Shown here: in pieces, positions 24,525-32,477 of the stretch
Position numbering within the stretch: position 1 is the first letter of the stretch
How the letters are laid out: each line of letters opens with the position of its first letter
Source: Parachlamydiales bacterium
Lineage (GTDB): Bacteria; Chlamydiota; Chlamydiia; Chlamydiales; JAEYWL01
Length of the DNA stretch: 32,640 bases
Reading direction: 5' to 3'
Assembly (NCBI GenBank): GCA_020054065.1
Contig: JAGVLX010000044.1
Coordinates: 1 to 32,640, forward strand
Translations under genes and position numbers: made by a program
The notes under the pieces: model-generated
The model's database searches: none
Told to the model about the DNA's origin: nothing
What the model saw: the letters and a program-made list of their open reading frames with translations, nothing else

Positions 24525-24545
24525 AGGTGGTGGATAGGTGGTGGA
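24525..24545 (+). repeat. 21-bp island-end repeat, right copy (candidate integrase arm site)
   Basis: Identical to 10136-10156, again two GGTGGTGGA units separated by TA. It lies just before the integrase start and 131 bp inside attR. Its last bases open a small hairpin GTGGAT-GA-ATCCAC (24541-24554). Binding here would also place integrase over its own promoter region. Confidence 0.65.
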
Positions 24546-24675
24546 TGAATCCACATAAATCGTGTTGCATCAACATAAGACAAAAAGTTGATTCAAATCA
24601 AGAAATGAGAGAGAGTTATGCGGAAATTATTGGCACAGAATAAGACAGAGTGATATCGTTAAAAACATGAATTTT

Positions 24676-24723
24676 CTTGCATGGGGTGCAAGGGGTCGGA
24701 AGTTCAAATCTTCTCACCCAGAT
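24676..24723 (+). repeat. attR: 48-bp direct repeat of tRNA-Pro 3' half
   Basis: Identical to 10026-10073. Only the anticodon stem to discriminator part is present, with no D arm or 5' acceptor strand, so this is not a second tRNA gene. It marks the right end of the island; 24724 onward is the original chromosomal DNA after the tRNA. Confidence 0.93.
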
Positions 24724-24751
24724 ACTTTTTATTCACTCAAGTTCAACACCA

Positions 24752-24838
24752 ACAGGACATTCACGACATACAGGACAGACGAGACAAAGGCAATTTTTCT
24801 GTCTTGGTCGTGAATGTCCTGTTTGTCCTGGTCCTATT
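24752..24838. repeat. Dispersed inverted repeat, copy 2
   Basis: ACAGGACATTCACGAC (24752-24767) pairs perfectly over 16 bp with GTCGTGAATGTCCTGT (24807-24822), followed by the family end TTGTCCTGGTCCT. Same family and orientation as 5117-5203 and 28916-28985. It lies just outside attR, 3' of dinD, so it was probably the original tRNA-Pro downstream terminator before island insertion. Confidence 0.75.
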
Positions 24839-24926
24839 AAGGCATCGCCCAAACGACGCGCAAACTAATGAGCGTTCAGAAAAATGAATAGCGGCTAATT
24901 TAGTCTTTTTCTGCCTACTCTAGTTG

Positions 24927-25766
24927 CTACTTAAGAAGTTTTTTATTCTTTTCCTTAGCAAGCTGTTTAGCGCTTTTTTCAGCCACAGGTAGATCTTCTG
25001 GCATCGTACCGCCCAATTCTTGGATTGTTTGGCGAACGACCTTCCCAACTTCAAAGTGGGCTTGATTAGCCTTGTTCTTTCCTTGGATATTCTCGCGACG
25101 CAGCTTTTCTTCTGCTTGAGTCGCTCTAAAGAGATTAGCAGCCAACTCCGTACTACCCATATGGTCTAAAATTTTTTGATTCTTTTTTAACCCTTTGCGT
25201 TGCTGAATACCGTTTGCATCTAAACCCCCATAAAGTCCTTTATAACCATGGTTTTGAAAGACAGCAAAATCAAGAGGAGTTTCCACTCCAGCCTTTTGCG
25301 CTGTTTCAACAAGCTGCCTGTTGTGGGCGCAAACTTCATTCCGAAGGAGCAAACGTTTTTCGTCCTCTTTTAACTGTTGAAACGCATGATCATCGGCCAA
25401 CTCTTGGCGTCGCGTCTGCATGGCAAAATAAGTTTGACCATTGGCGATGATTGGTTTTGCAGGATCGCCATTCTGTACAACCAGATAACACGCATAGCGG
25501 GACAATTTTACATCAGCAATTTGTCGTTGTCCTCCTTTACCAATCTCGATCATTTCGTGGATATCAACGAAATGATCGTGGATATTGTGTCCGCTATTTT
25601 TACAGGCTTCTTTTGCTTTTTCGACAACTGGAAGAAAATTTCTATATTCATAATACTCAAGAGCTTTGGACAGTTTACGCGCACTCCAAAATTCACCTCC
25701 ATCCTCTTCTTGCTTGAGAGATTCAAATGATTGATGATGCATCACTTCAATTTCGTTCGATTTCAT
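24927..25766 (-). CDS. dinD: DinD-like DNA-damage-inducible protein
   Basis: 279 aa. The first 115 residues match the DinD family closely: EFWSARKLSKALEYYEYRNF, VEKAKEACKNSGHNIHDHFV, DVKLSRYACYLVVQNGDPAK and GQTYFAMQTRRQEL. This is a BRO-N-like DNA-binding region. The second half (HNRQLVETAQKAG; GYKGLYGGLDANGIQQRKGL; LAANLFRATQAEEKLRRENI) also follows the family. In E. coli DinD is SOS-induced and interferes with RecA filaments. Here there is no LexA-type box, so SOS control is not evident. AGGAG lies 7 bp before the ATG. It lies just outside the island and may be a remnant of older accessory DNA. Length is normal. Confidence 0.9.
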   Translation of the reverse strand: MKSNEIEVMHHQSFESLKQEEDGGEFWSARKLSKALEYYEYRNFLPVVEKAKEACKNSGHNIHDHFVDIHEMIEIGKGGQRQIADVKLSRYACYLVVQNGDPAKPIIANGQTYFAMQTRRQELADDHAFQQLKEDEKRLLLRNEVCAHNRQLVETAQKAGVETPLDFAVFQNHGYKGLYGGLDANGIQQRKGLKKNQKILDHMGSTELAANLFRATQAEEKLRRENIQGKNKANQAHFEVGKVVRQTIQELGGTMPEDLPVAEKSAKQLAKEKNKKLLK

Positions 25767-25811
25767 AATCAGCTCCTAAAAAATGTTATATGGAGGGGAA
25801 ATACTATCAAA

Positions 25812-25839
25812 ATTATGATTTAACACGATAGCTTTTCAA
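25812..25839 (-). promoter_or_regulatory. Candidate dinD promoter
   Basis: On the minus strand TTGAAA (25839-25834) and CATAAT (25817-25812) have a 16-bp spacer, about 45 bp upstream of the dinD start. Confidence 0.4.
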
Positions 25840-25872
25840 CTGCGGAATCTTTGTCGATAACTCATGTGATGG

Positions 25873-25940
25873 GGTGTTGATAGGTCGGTTTTATGCCCAC
25901 TCATCAACACCATAAACACCGGCAACAGGTCCTATCAACA
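25873..25940. repeat. Overlapping alternative inverted repeats
   Basis: GGTGTTGAT (25873-25881) pairs with ATCAACACC (25903-25911). The overlapping TGTTGATAGG (25875-25884) pairs with CCTATCAACA (25931-25940). The left arm can therefore form either of two mutually exclusive stems. A regulatory switch or a dyad operator between the divergent genes is possible. Confidence 0.45.
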
Positions 25941-26055
25941 ATCGAGTTCCCTGGCATCTCCCAATAGATGTAAACATTTCCACAGCCTCTTAGAAGAAGA
26001 AAATAGTATTATATATTGTTTGTTATCTAAAGAGACTGGGATCTTGTTTGCCCTC

Positions 26056-26084
26056 TCGACAGATGCATAAAAATCTGTTAAAAT
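26056..26084 (+). promoter_or_regulatory. Candidate promoter of the MFS-coaD-ung operon
   Basis: TCGACA (26056-26061) and TAAAAT (26079-26084) with a 17-bp spacer, each one base from consensus, lie 30 bp upstream of the ATG at 26114. Confidence 0.45.
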
Positions 26085-26113
26085 CATTCCATTCATTTTA
26101 AACGTATTTTTTG

Positions 26114-27364
26114 ATGGAACCCACTAAGACCGAGACCCAATATTTTTTTGAACGCACCCGCTCGGCCTTCCTCTGGACCCGGCTGCTCAATATCCCTTTT
26201 TGGGCGATCTTCAACACCTTGGTCATTATCCTCTACAAAGACCTTCATGCGACCCCACTGCAAATCACCGTGCTGGTCGCATTAAAACCGGTCGCTGCTC
26301 TGTTTTCTCCCTACTGGAGTACCCTGATCAACAAACGGCCCGATCGTTTGGTGGCGAACCTGATTTGGGCTAATATTTTGAAATTCCTCCCGTTCCTCTG
26401 CTTTCCCTGGATTCACAACAATTGGGTGTTTGTCCTTTCGTTCGGTTTCTTCATGATCTTCGCCCGCGGTGTCATCCCGGCGTGGATGGAAATCATCAAA
26501 CGCAACATTGGAGGGACTGCCAGAGAACGGACGTTTGCCTTCGGCTCCTTGGTTGATTATATCGGCAGCGCGATCCTTCCGCTTGGATTTGGCTGGATCC
26601 TAGACGATTACGATCAATCGTGGCGTTGGATCTTCTTCGCCACCGCCTTCATCGGCATTGTCTCCACGTTATTCCTTTACCGCATCCCGATCACCCATTC
26701 CATCAAAGCCGAATCGGAACCGCGCGTGCAGTTTGGCTGGTCTCAAATCGTGAAGCCATGGCGCGAGTCGTGGGAGCTGCTGAAGTCCCGCCCCGATTTC
26801 GCCCGTTTTCAAATTGGATTTATGTTCGGCGGCGCCGGATTAATGATCTACCAAACAACTTTACCTTATTTTTACGTCGATGTCCTAGATCTCTCTTATA
26901 CCAAAATTTTATTGGCGATTACCGTTTGTAAAGCAATCGGTTACGCTGTATCTACCCCTGCTTGGGTGCGGGCATTCGATAAAGTAAACATTTTTACGTT
27001 CTGTTCGGTTGTCACGTTAACCGCGGCGGTGTTTCCCTTGCTCCTGCTTTCCTCCGTGTCATTCATCGGCTTTCTCTATCTAGCTTACATTATTTTCGGC
27101 GTGATGCAGGCGGGCAGCGAACTCGGTTGGCATATGTCCGGCCCCACCTTCGCTAAAGAAGAAGACAGCTCGGTCTTCAGCGGCACGAATGTTTTGACGG
27201 TCGGGATCCGCGGCTGCATCGCACCCGCTCTCGGCACGCTGATCTACATGTCCACCAACTCGATTGTGGTCATGCTCACTGCTTCGTTTCTTTGCTTGAT
27301 TGCATGTGAGCGGATGAGGCATTATGCTAAGAACACTCAAGCGTTCAAACCCGAGGTTGCATGA
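26114..27364 (+). CDS. Major facilitator superfamily transporter
   Basis: 416 aa from the ATG at 26114. About twelve hydrophobic helices can be traced in two halves around a central charged loop (ITHSIKAESEPRVQFGWSQI, KPWRESWELLKSRPDFARFQ). The loop between helices 2 and 3 (LINKRPDRLVANLIW) fits the MFS 'G-x-L-[AS]-D-R-x-G-R' position loosely, and VDYIGSAILPLGFGWILDDY resembles helix 5 of drug/sugar permeases. The substrate cannot be told from sequence. Its stop overlaps the coaD start (ATGA), so the three genes form an operon. Inner membrane. Confidence 0.88.
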   Translation: MEPTKTETQYFFERTRSAFLWTRLLNIPFWAIFNTLVIILYKDLHATPLQITVLVALKPVAALFSPYWSTLINKRPDRLVANLIWANILKFLPFLCFPWIHNNWVFVLSFGFFMIFARGVIPAWMEIIKRNIGGTARERTFAFGSLVDYIGSAILPLGFGWILDDYDQSWRWIFFATAFIGIVSTLFLYRIPITHSIKAESEPRVQFGWSQIVKPWRESWELLKSRPDFARFQIGFMFGGAGLMIYQTTLPYFYVDVLDLSYTKILLAITVCKAIGYAVSTPAWVRAFDKVNIFTFCSVVTLTAAVFPLLLLSSVSFIGFLYLAYIIFGVMQAGSELGWHMSGPTFAKEEDSSVFSGTNVLTVGIRGCIAPALGTLIYMSTNSIVVMLTASFLCLIACERMRHYAKNTQAFKPEVA

Positions 27365-27858
27365 AAATCGCCATTTTTCCCGGTTCCTTCGATCCCCCTA
27401 CCCTTGGACATGTCAATGTGATCGAAAGAGCCGCAAAGTTGGTAGACCAACTGATTGTAGCTGTCGGTCATAATCATGAAAAGCCGTATCATCAATTTAC
27501 CGATCAAGAGCGGATCGATATGTTGAAGAAAGTGCTCAAAGGGATCCGCAATGTAAAAGTGGTGGCGTATGAAGGGTTACTCGTGCAATTTGCTAAAAAG
27601 GTTAAGGCGCAAGCAATTGTCCGCTCGATCCGCAATGTGACCGATTACGATTATGAAGTGAGCCAAAGCGGCATGAACCGCGCTTTAAGCGGGCTTGAGA
27701 CCCTCTTTTTAATTCCCGATGAAAAGTACCGCTCTATCAGCTCCTCGTTGATCAAAGAGGTTGCCAGCGCCGGTCATCCGGTCGATCTCTTCGTTCCAAA
27801 AGCGATCGCCAAACAAGTGCTAGAAAGATACCAATCGTTTTATGATCTCCCATTTTGA
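27361..27858 (+). CDS. coaD: Phosphopantetheine adenylyltransferase
   Basis: 165 aa, normal length. Penultimate step of coenzyme A synthesis: transfers AMP from ATP to 4'-phosphopantetheine. N-terminal [20 protein letters not shown] carries the T/H-x-G-H nucleotidyltransferase motif (T16, H19). [20 protein letters not shown] contains the R-G/S-[LI]-R substrate segment, and [20 protein letters not shown] holds the I-S-S-[ST]-x-[IV]-[KR] motif. It overlaps both neighbours (4 bp upstream, 17 bp downstream). Confidence 0.96.
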   Translation: MKIAIFPGSFDPPTLGHVNVIERAAKLVDQLIVAVGHNHEKPYHQFTDQERIDMLKKVLKGIRNVKVVAYEGLLVQFAKKVKAQAIVRSIRNVTDYDYEVSQSGMNRALSGLETLFLIPDEKYRSISSSLIKEVASAGHPVDLFVPKAIAKQVLERYQSFYDLPF

Positions 27859-28534
27859 AATCGAGCCGAGCTGGCAAGCAATCTTGAAAGACGAATTAGC
27901 CAAGCCGTATATCCCTTCGCTGGCAGCTTTTGTCGCAAATGAACGTGCGGGTTCGACGCCAGTCTATCCTCCCCAAGAACTGATGTTCAATGCTCTCTTG
28001 CAAACGCCTTTTGACCAAGTGAAGGTGGTAATTGTCGGACAAGATCCTTATCACGGCCCGGGACAAGCCCACGGATTATGTTTTAGCGTGCCTAAAGGGA
28101 TTCCGCCGCCTCCTTCGCTCAAAAACATTTTTAAAGAGCTTGTGGATGATGTGGGCATTCCTGACCCGCCACATGGATGTTTATTGAGCTGGGCAAAGCA
28201 GGGTGTGCTTTTACTTAACACGATGTTGACGGTGCGGCAAAGCGAACCTTTGTCTCATCAAAAAAGAGGGTGGGAACATTTTACCGATGCGATCATCCAT
28301 AAACTCGCGCAACGGCAAGATCCAATGGTATTTTTACTGTGGGGGAAATCAGCTCAGGAAAAATTCAAACACAGCCATACGGCTGGATCGGTTAAAATTC
28401 ATGCGATCTTGACCGCGCCGCATCCGTCACCGCTTTCTGCGCATCAAGGATTTTTCGGATGCCGCCATTTTTCGAAAACCAATGAGCAGTTAAAAAAGTG
28501 GGGCAAAACCCCCATTGATTGGTCGATTTCATAA
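27842..28534 (+). CDS. ung: Uracil-DNA glycosylase
   Basis: 230 aa, family 1 UDG. Removes uracil from DNA as the first step of base excision repair. The water-activating loop is in [20 protein letters not shown] (catalytic Asp of [12 protein letters not shown]). Other motifs are [45 protein letters not shown], and the leucine loop [20 protein letters not shown] with catalytic His. All are intact. The start lies within the end of coaD (17-bp overlap). A 6-bp-arm palindrome ATAAGTCACTTAT covers the stop codon. Confidence 0.97.
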   Translation: MISHFEIEPSWQAILKDELAKPYIPSLAAFVANERAGSTPVYPPQELMFNALLQTPFDQVKVVIVGQDPYHGPGQAHGLCFSVPKGIPPPPSLKNIFKELVDDVGIPDPPHGCLLSWAKQGVLLLNTMLTVRQSEPLSHQKRGWEHFTDAIIHKLAQRQDPMVFLLWGKSAQEKFKHSHTAGSVKIHAILTAPHPSPLSAHQGFFGCRHFSKTNEQLKKWGKTPIDWSIS

Positions 28535-28627
28535 GTCACTTATTTCATTACACTTACGATTGTACGTCCTGGCTTGCTCAAAAATAAGTAAAGAGTTAAA
28601 AGGAAAGTAGATAAGTGTAGGAGTCTT

Positions 28628-28903
28628 ATGGCTAAACAAAATCCATCAGATAAACATTCCCCAAGCCAAACGAACATCGACCCCTCTACACATTTTAAGA
28701 ATATCTACATGAATCTGTTAAACTCTTCTTCCCATATTCAACAGGGGAAAATCGGGGCGTCAGCGGATGTGGCGTCGCTAGCGTCTGTCTTGCGCGAAGA
28801 AGCGATGGAGCAAGCTAACGAATCGTTTGTGAACATGATGGATATCCGCAATCAGTTAACCGAAGCGTATCAAGAAGTTGTCAAACTTCAAACTGCTAGA
28901 TAA
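28628..28903 (+). CDS. FliE-like flagellar/type III basal-body protein
   Basis: 91 aa. AGGAG 7 bp before the ATG. The polar N-terminus is followed by a helical half whose end, NMMDIRNQLTEAYQEVVKLQ, closely follows the FliE C-terminal consensus (x-Q-V-R-N-K-L-V-E-A-Y-Q-E-I-M-R-M-Q). FliE is the small rod protein linking the MS ring to the proximal rod; type III secretion inner-rod proteins are distantly related. The element LASVLREEAMEQANESFV could be the preceding helix. It is an isolated gene followed by a dispersed-repeat terminator and convergent with the pGP6-D-like operon. Most chlamydiae are non-motile but carry flagellar homologues tied to type III secretion. Confidence 0.65.
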   Translation: MAKQNPSDKHSPSQTNIDPSTHFKNIYMNLLNSSSHIQQGKIGASADVASLASVLREEAMEQANESFVNMMDIRNQLTEAYQEVVKLQTAR

Positions 28904-28915
28904 GACAGGACAAAC

Positions 28916-28985
28916 AGGACATCCACGACATACAGGACCTAGACATAGTCCTGTGCGTCCTGTATGTCGTGGATGTCCTGGTCCT
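28916..28985. repeat. Dispersed inverted repeat, copy 3; bidirectional terminator candidate
   Basis: Arms 28916-28938 and 28957-28979 are perfect inverted repeats of 23 bp around an 18-nt loop. The TGTCCTGGTCCTTTT end is shared with the copies at 5117 and 24752. It lies exactly between two convergent genes, directly against the stop of the pGP6-D-like gene. Confidence 0.85.
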
Positions 28986-28986
28986 T

Positions 28987-29721
28987 TTAATGAATGAGCG
29001 TTGAGATCGCTTGCAAAAGTTCAGTCAGCTCTTCTTTTTGAGATTTGGAAAGACGGACTCTTTCACGAGTGAGGATGGTATAGGCTTTACGCAAGGCACG
29101 CAGCGCGTTGTCGCCTTGATTTTGACGTCGCCGGTCCAATTCGTCCAAGGGGAAACGGTCGCGGATCAGTGTCAATAACTCTTCTTTGGTTTCTCCCGCA
29201 TAGGTTTCGATGATCACCTTTTTTTGATCCAGCGGGCCCTGCCGGCTAGCCAAAGTATAAACCGCTTGGCGGGGCATCTTTTCCAATTGCGGACGCAGCA
29301 CCTTGGGCAGCGCCTCATAAAACTCAAAATATTGCATGAAGTTATAAGGAGTTTGCCGGTTGCCATAAGTGGCTAACAGCCACGCTGTGAACGCTCCTTC
29401 CCGATAATGGGTCAAGATCGCATGCGCTTTTTTAATCCGCTCGCCGTGCAGTAAGGCGGCTTGGTTATTAATCGCTTTCACTTCCGAGGTCAGACTGATG
29501 AGATTCTCCAAATCTTGCTGCAGGCGCGATTCATCTTGTGCATGGCCACGCAGAATCTCTTCCAACGTTTGCTTTTCGTGCACACTCAATTCGGACACGC
29601 TAAAAATTCCGGCAAAACCAGTGAGGTTGCCGTTGGCTGATTGTTTGGCGAGCGCTGCGATTTTGGAGGTGTGATCTCCTTTTTTCAGCCGTTCGGTTAA
29701 CAGCGTGTTGACATTGCTCAT
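28987..29721 (-). CDS. pGP6-D family protein (CT583-like)
   Basis: 244 aa. Entirely chlamydial family found as plasmid gene pGP6-D and a chromosomal paralogue next to a ParA-like gene and thrS. Recognised from overall sequence: SSVNTLLxERL-type start, GREAFTAWLLATYGNRQTPY-type centre (here EGAFTAWLLATYGNRQTPYN), YEALPKVLRPQLEKMPRQAV and helical ends. Soluble and helix-rich, with no known enzymatic motif. It starts 25 bp after the ParA-like stop, third in the thrS operon. The association with a partition ATPase suggests a role with it, such as DNA or chromosome segregation, but function is unproven. Confidence 0.85.
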   Translation of the reverse strand: MSNVNTLLTERLKKGDHTSKIAALAKQSANGNLTGFAGIFSVSELSVHEKQTLEEILRGHAQDESRLQQDLENLISLTSEVKAINNQAALLHGERIKKAHAILTHYREGAFTAWLLATYGNRQTPYNFMQYFEFYEALPKVLRPQLEKMPRQAVYTLASRQGPLDQKKVIIETYAGETKEELLTLIRDRFPLDELDRRRQNQGDNALRALRKAYTILTRERVRLSKSQKEELTELLQAISTLIH

Positions 29722-29746
29722 GCGAACTTCTCCCTGTAAAGCGGCT

Positions 29747-30502
29747 TTACAATCTTTTTAAAATCTCTTTGCTCAGCTGTTGGTAATCTTCGCAGGCGCG
29801 GCTGCTCGGAGCGCAGTCAAATACTGGCTTGCCGAAGACGGAGGCTTCAGTGACGGCGATATCACGGCGGACTTTGGCATCGAATAGTTTGTTCGGGAAG
29901 GTGCGTTCAATTACTTCCAGGAACGCGTCATTGCTTTTGCCGCGCGCATTCCAGAACGAAAGGACGACGCCCAGCACATTTAATGGATGGCGCTGTCCGA
30001 CATTCTCCATAAACAACGAGAGGCGCTCTAATCCTTTCACGCTATAGAATTCTGGAGTGGCGCATACTAAGGCATGTTGAGCGGCAATCAGCGACGATTC
30101 GGTCAGCCAGCATAAGGAGGGCGGCGTGTCGATAAAAATAAAATCGTAGTTCAACGGCTTTAGGATATCGCGCAGCCGTTCATGCGAATAGCGATCGGAG
30201 GCCAGGGATCCGGTCACTTCGACTCGTTCTAGCCAGGTGTCGGCCGGAATGAGGTCCAAGTTAGGGGTAGTCGTTTGCCGGATCACTTCTGAGACCTGTT
30301 TTTCGCCGAGCAGCACCGGAGCCAAGCTATCATGCGCGTCTGGATCAAAGCCCAAGCCGGTTGTTAGGTTGGCTTGGGAATCGAAGTCGACTAGCAACAC
30401 TTTTTTCTTTGAAAACTTGGCAAAGGCAGCGCCTAAATGCAGCGTTGTTGACGTTTTGGCCGTGCCGCCTTTGAAGCTACTGATAGCGATCGTATGTTTC
30501 AT
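29747..30502 (-). CDS. ParA/MinD-family ATPase (CT582-like, pGP5-D related)
   Basis: 251 aa from the ATG at 30502. An in-frame GTG three codons earlier is part of the AGGGTGGGG ribosome site, so it is not used. The deviant Walker A is SFKGGTAKTSTTLHLG (K11, K16), followed by VLLVDFDSQANLTTGLGF and FIFIDTPPSLCWLTESS (switch II). These define a ParA/Soj ATPase that partitions DNA or positions cell components. Length is normal. It lies 21 bp after thrS and before the pGP6-D-like gene, the same trio as CT581-CT583. It probably works with the pGP6-D-like protein; no ParB-type gene adjoins. Confidence 0.93.
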   Translation of the reverse strand: MKHTIAISSFKGGTAKTSTTLHLGAAFAKFSKKKVLLVDFDSQANLTTGLGFDPDAHDSLAPVLLGEKQVSEVIRQTTTPNLDLIPADTWLERVEVTGSLASDRYSHERLRDILKPLNYDFIFIDTPPSLCWLTESSLIAAQHALVCATPEFYSVKGLERLSLFMENVGQRHPLNVLGVVLSFWNARGKSNDAFLEVIERTFPNKLFDAKVRRDIAVTEASVFGKPVFDCAPSSRACEDYQQLSKEILKRL

Positions 30503-30523
30503 TTTCCCCACCCTGAAAAATGT

Positions 30524-32449
30524 TTAAGAACTCTTGCTATATGGCGATTGCAGCATCCGTTTGGAACGCTCTTCCTCCAGCGTACGGATAAAATCGTTGA
30601 GCTGGATTTCTCCATGGACGACGTTATCGCGGGTTCTAAGGTTAATGGTTTTGTGCTCCACTTCCTTATCTCCGATTGTGAGGATGTAGTTCACTTGGTC
30701 AAGCTGGGCATTCCGTACTTTTTTGGAAACCGATTCGGAGGAATCGTCAATTTCTACAAGTAATTTGGCAGCTTTCAACTGTTTGGCCAATTCCACGGCA
30801 TAGTCGTGGTGGCGGTCGGCAACGGTCAGAATCCGGACTTGACGCGGGCTGATCCAGAGCGGAAATTTGCCGGCGAAGTGTTCGATCAAAATGCCTAGGA
30901 ATCGTTCGAGCGAGCCACAAATCGCGCGGTGGATCATGATCGGACGTTTCTTGGTGCCATCGGAGTCGGTGTATTCCAATTCAAACCGTTCAGGCAGCGC
31001 CATGTCTAACTGGATGGTGCCCAGCTGCCAGCTGCGGTTGATCGCATCACGGATATGGAAGTCGATTTTTGGACCGTAAAAGGCCCCATCGCCGGGGTTG
31101 ATGCGGTACTCCTTGCCGGAGGCATCGAGCGCGCCTTTTAAACCAGCGGTGGCCACTTCCCACTCCTCATCGGTTCCGATGGTGTTCTTTTCGGGTTTGG
31201 TGGAAAGTTCCAAACGGTAATGGAGATCGAATGTGGAATAGAGTTCGTCGGCGAACGCGATCGCTTTGGCGATCTCGCTTTGAATGTCGGAAGGCTTCAT
31301 GAAAATGTGCGCATCGTCTTGGTGGAAGCCGCGGACGCGCATCAGCCCTGAGAGGGCTCCTGAAGGCTCATAGCGGTGCACGTTGCCGATCTCGGCAACC
31401 CGCAGCGGCAAGTCGCGGTAACTATGGATCCGGCTTTTGTAATACAGCATGCAGCCGGGGCAGTTCATCGGTTTGATCGCGAAATCGCGCTCTTCTACTT
31501 CGGAAGTGAACATATTTTGACGGTAGTTCGCCCAGTGGCCGGACAGCTCCCACAGTTCGCGGGTCATCATGGTCGGAGTTTTGATCTCGATATAATCGTA
31601 CCGTTCCATCATTTCGCGCATGAATTCGATGATTTTGTTCCAGATGATCAATCCCTTAGGATGGATAAACGGCATGCCGGGCGCTTCTTCTTTGAGCGAG
31701 AACAGGTCGAGTTTCGGCCCTAGGACTTTATGATCCCGTTTTTTCGCTTCCTCGAGGAGTTGCAGGTATTCTTTGAGTTGTTTGCGGTCGGGAAAGGTAA
31801 TCCCATAGATGCGGGTCAGCATTTCATTTTGGGAATCGCCATGCCAGTAAGCCCCTGAGGTTTTGGTCAATTTGAGCGCTTTGATTTTGCCAAGATTGAA
31901 CAAGTGCGGTCCGCGGCAGAGATCGAAAAATTCCCCTTGGTGGTAGCCGCTGAGTTCGCTGCCGGCGTCGAAACTATTGATCAATTCGCATTTATACGGG
32001 TTGTTGATAAACGCTTTTAACGCCTCATCTTTGGTTTTGAACACTTCCCGTTGCGACACATAGTTTTCGTCGACGATTTTTTCCATCTCTTCTTCGATTT
32101 TAGGCAGATCATCTTCGGAGATTTGCAAATCGGCGAAATCGTAGTAAAATCCGTTTTCGATTGGCGGTCCAATCGTCGGTTTGGCGGAGGGATAGAGGCG
32201 TAAAATCGCTTGGGCAAGGACGTGTGCGCTGGTATGCCAGAACACTTCTTTGCCTTGCGCATCTTCAAAATTCCACAAGATCACTTCATCGCCGTCTTTC
32301 AGTGCAGTCGACAGATCTACCGTTTTGCCATTAATGTGGGCAGCCAAAGCTTGATTGGGTCCGCGCAAATTGAGTTTTTCTGCTAGATCTTTGGCAGTGC
32401 TGCCGGCTGGCATCTCATACGATGAGCCATCTTTAAGTCGAAGTTTCAT
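30524..32449 (-). CDS. thrS: Threonyl-tRNA synthetase
   Basis: 641 aa, full length. N-terminal TGS domain (1-60), editing domain with HTSAHVLAQAI (H-x-x-x-H) and FFDLCRGPHL plus TSGAYWHGD, class II catalytic core with ETPTMMTRELW-type motif (KTPTMMTRELWELSGHWANY), zinc-binding FAIKPMNCPGCMLYY (Cys), motif 2 GLMRVRGFHQDDAHIF, motif 3 with HRAICGSLERFLGILIEH, and an anticodon-binding C-terminus (VRILTVADRHHDYAVEL). It charges tRNA-Thr and clears mis-acylated Ser. It heads an operon with the ParA-like and pGP6-D-like genes. AGGA lies about 12 bp before the ATG. Confidence 0.98.
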   Translation of the reverse strand: MKLRLKDGSSYEMPAGSTAKDLAEKLNLRGPNQALAAHINGKTVDLSTALKDGDEVILWNFEDAQGKEVFWHTSAHVLAQAILRLYPSAKPTIGPPIENGFYYDFADLQISEDDLPKIEEEMEKIVDENYVSQREVFKTKDEALKAFINNPYKCELINSFDAGSELSGYHQGEFFDLCRGPHLFNLGKIKALKLTKTSGAYWHGDSQNEMLTRIYGITFPDRKQLKEYLQLLEEAKKRDHKVLGPKLDLFSLKEEAPGMPFIHPKGLIIWNKIIEFMREMMERYDYIEIKTPTMMTRELWELSGHWANYRQNMFTSEVEERDFAIKPMNCPGCMLYYKSRIHSYRDLPLRVAEIGNVHRYEPSGALSGLMRVRGFHQDDAHIFMKPSDIQSEIAKAIAFADELYSTFDLHYRLELSTKPEKNTIGTDEEWEVATAGLKGALDASGKEYRINPGDGAFYGPKIDFHIRDAINRSWQLGTIQLDMALPERFELEYTDSDGTKKRPIMIHRAICGSLERFLGILIEHFAGKFPLWISPRQVRILTVADRHHDYAVELAKQLKAAKLLVEIDDSSESVSKKVRNAQLDQVNYILTIGDKEVEHKTINLRTRDNVVHGEIQLNDFIRTLEEERSKRMLQSPYSKSS

Positions 32450-32477
32450 ATAAACAAATCCTAAAAAGTGTTGACGT

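Larger units (their letters stand above)
10074..24723. mobile_element. 14,650-bp genomic island integrated at tRNA-Pro, satellite-like, carrying defence cargo
   Basis: Defined by the perfect 48-bp duplication of the tRNA 3' half and an integrase gene 172 bp inside the right repeat. The mobility module is at 20733-24504 (integrase, coupled ORF, AlpA-like regulator, replication-like protein, DUF5681-like protein and a small ORF), all on the minus strand. Cargo at 10159-20559 is rich in predicted defence or stress functions: a PD-(D/E)XK-like protein, an Imm-family protein, the Hsp70/AAA+ operon, RHH plus kinase, and AbiE. No capsid, tail, portal or conjugation gene is seen. An uncommon feature is that the integrase lies at the end far from the intact tRNA. 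On excision, attP would lie directly upstream of the integrase. Confidence 0.9.
25767..26113. other. Divergent intergenic region between dinD and the MFS operon
   Basis: 347 bp without a gene. It holds a dinD promoter candidate (25812-25839), a pair of overlapping inverted repeats (25873-25940) and a promoter candidate for the MFS operon (26056-26084). The segment 25945-26050 shows nothing further. Confidence 0.5.

Noticed and set aside
24389..24643. 84-aa rightward frame across the integrase start and the 21-bp repeat
   Set aside because: Its apparent match to the first residues of a frame opening at 10138 (VVDRWW) comes from the shared terminal DNA repeat, not from shared protein ancestry.
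24676..24723. Second tRNA-Pro gene at the right end
   Set aside because: Only the 3' half from the anticodon stem is present; the 5' acceptor strand and D arm are missing. It is the attR duplication.
24681..24887. Open frame starting in attR (MGCKGSEVQIFSPR...)
   Set aside because: It is translation through tRNA sequence and a non-coding inverted repeat, a common artefact.
25767..25870. LexA/SOS box upstream of dinD
   Set aside because: No CTG(N10)CAG or Cheo-type dyad could be found; only a sigma70-like promoter.
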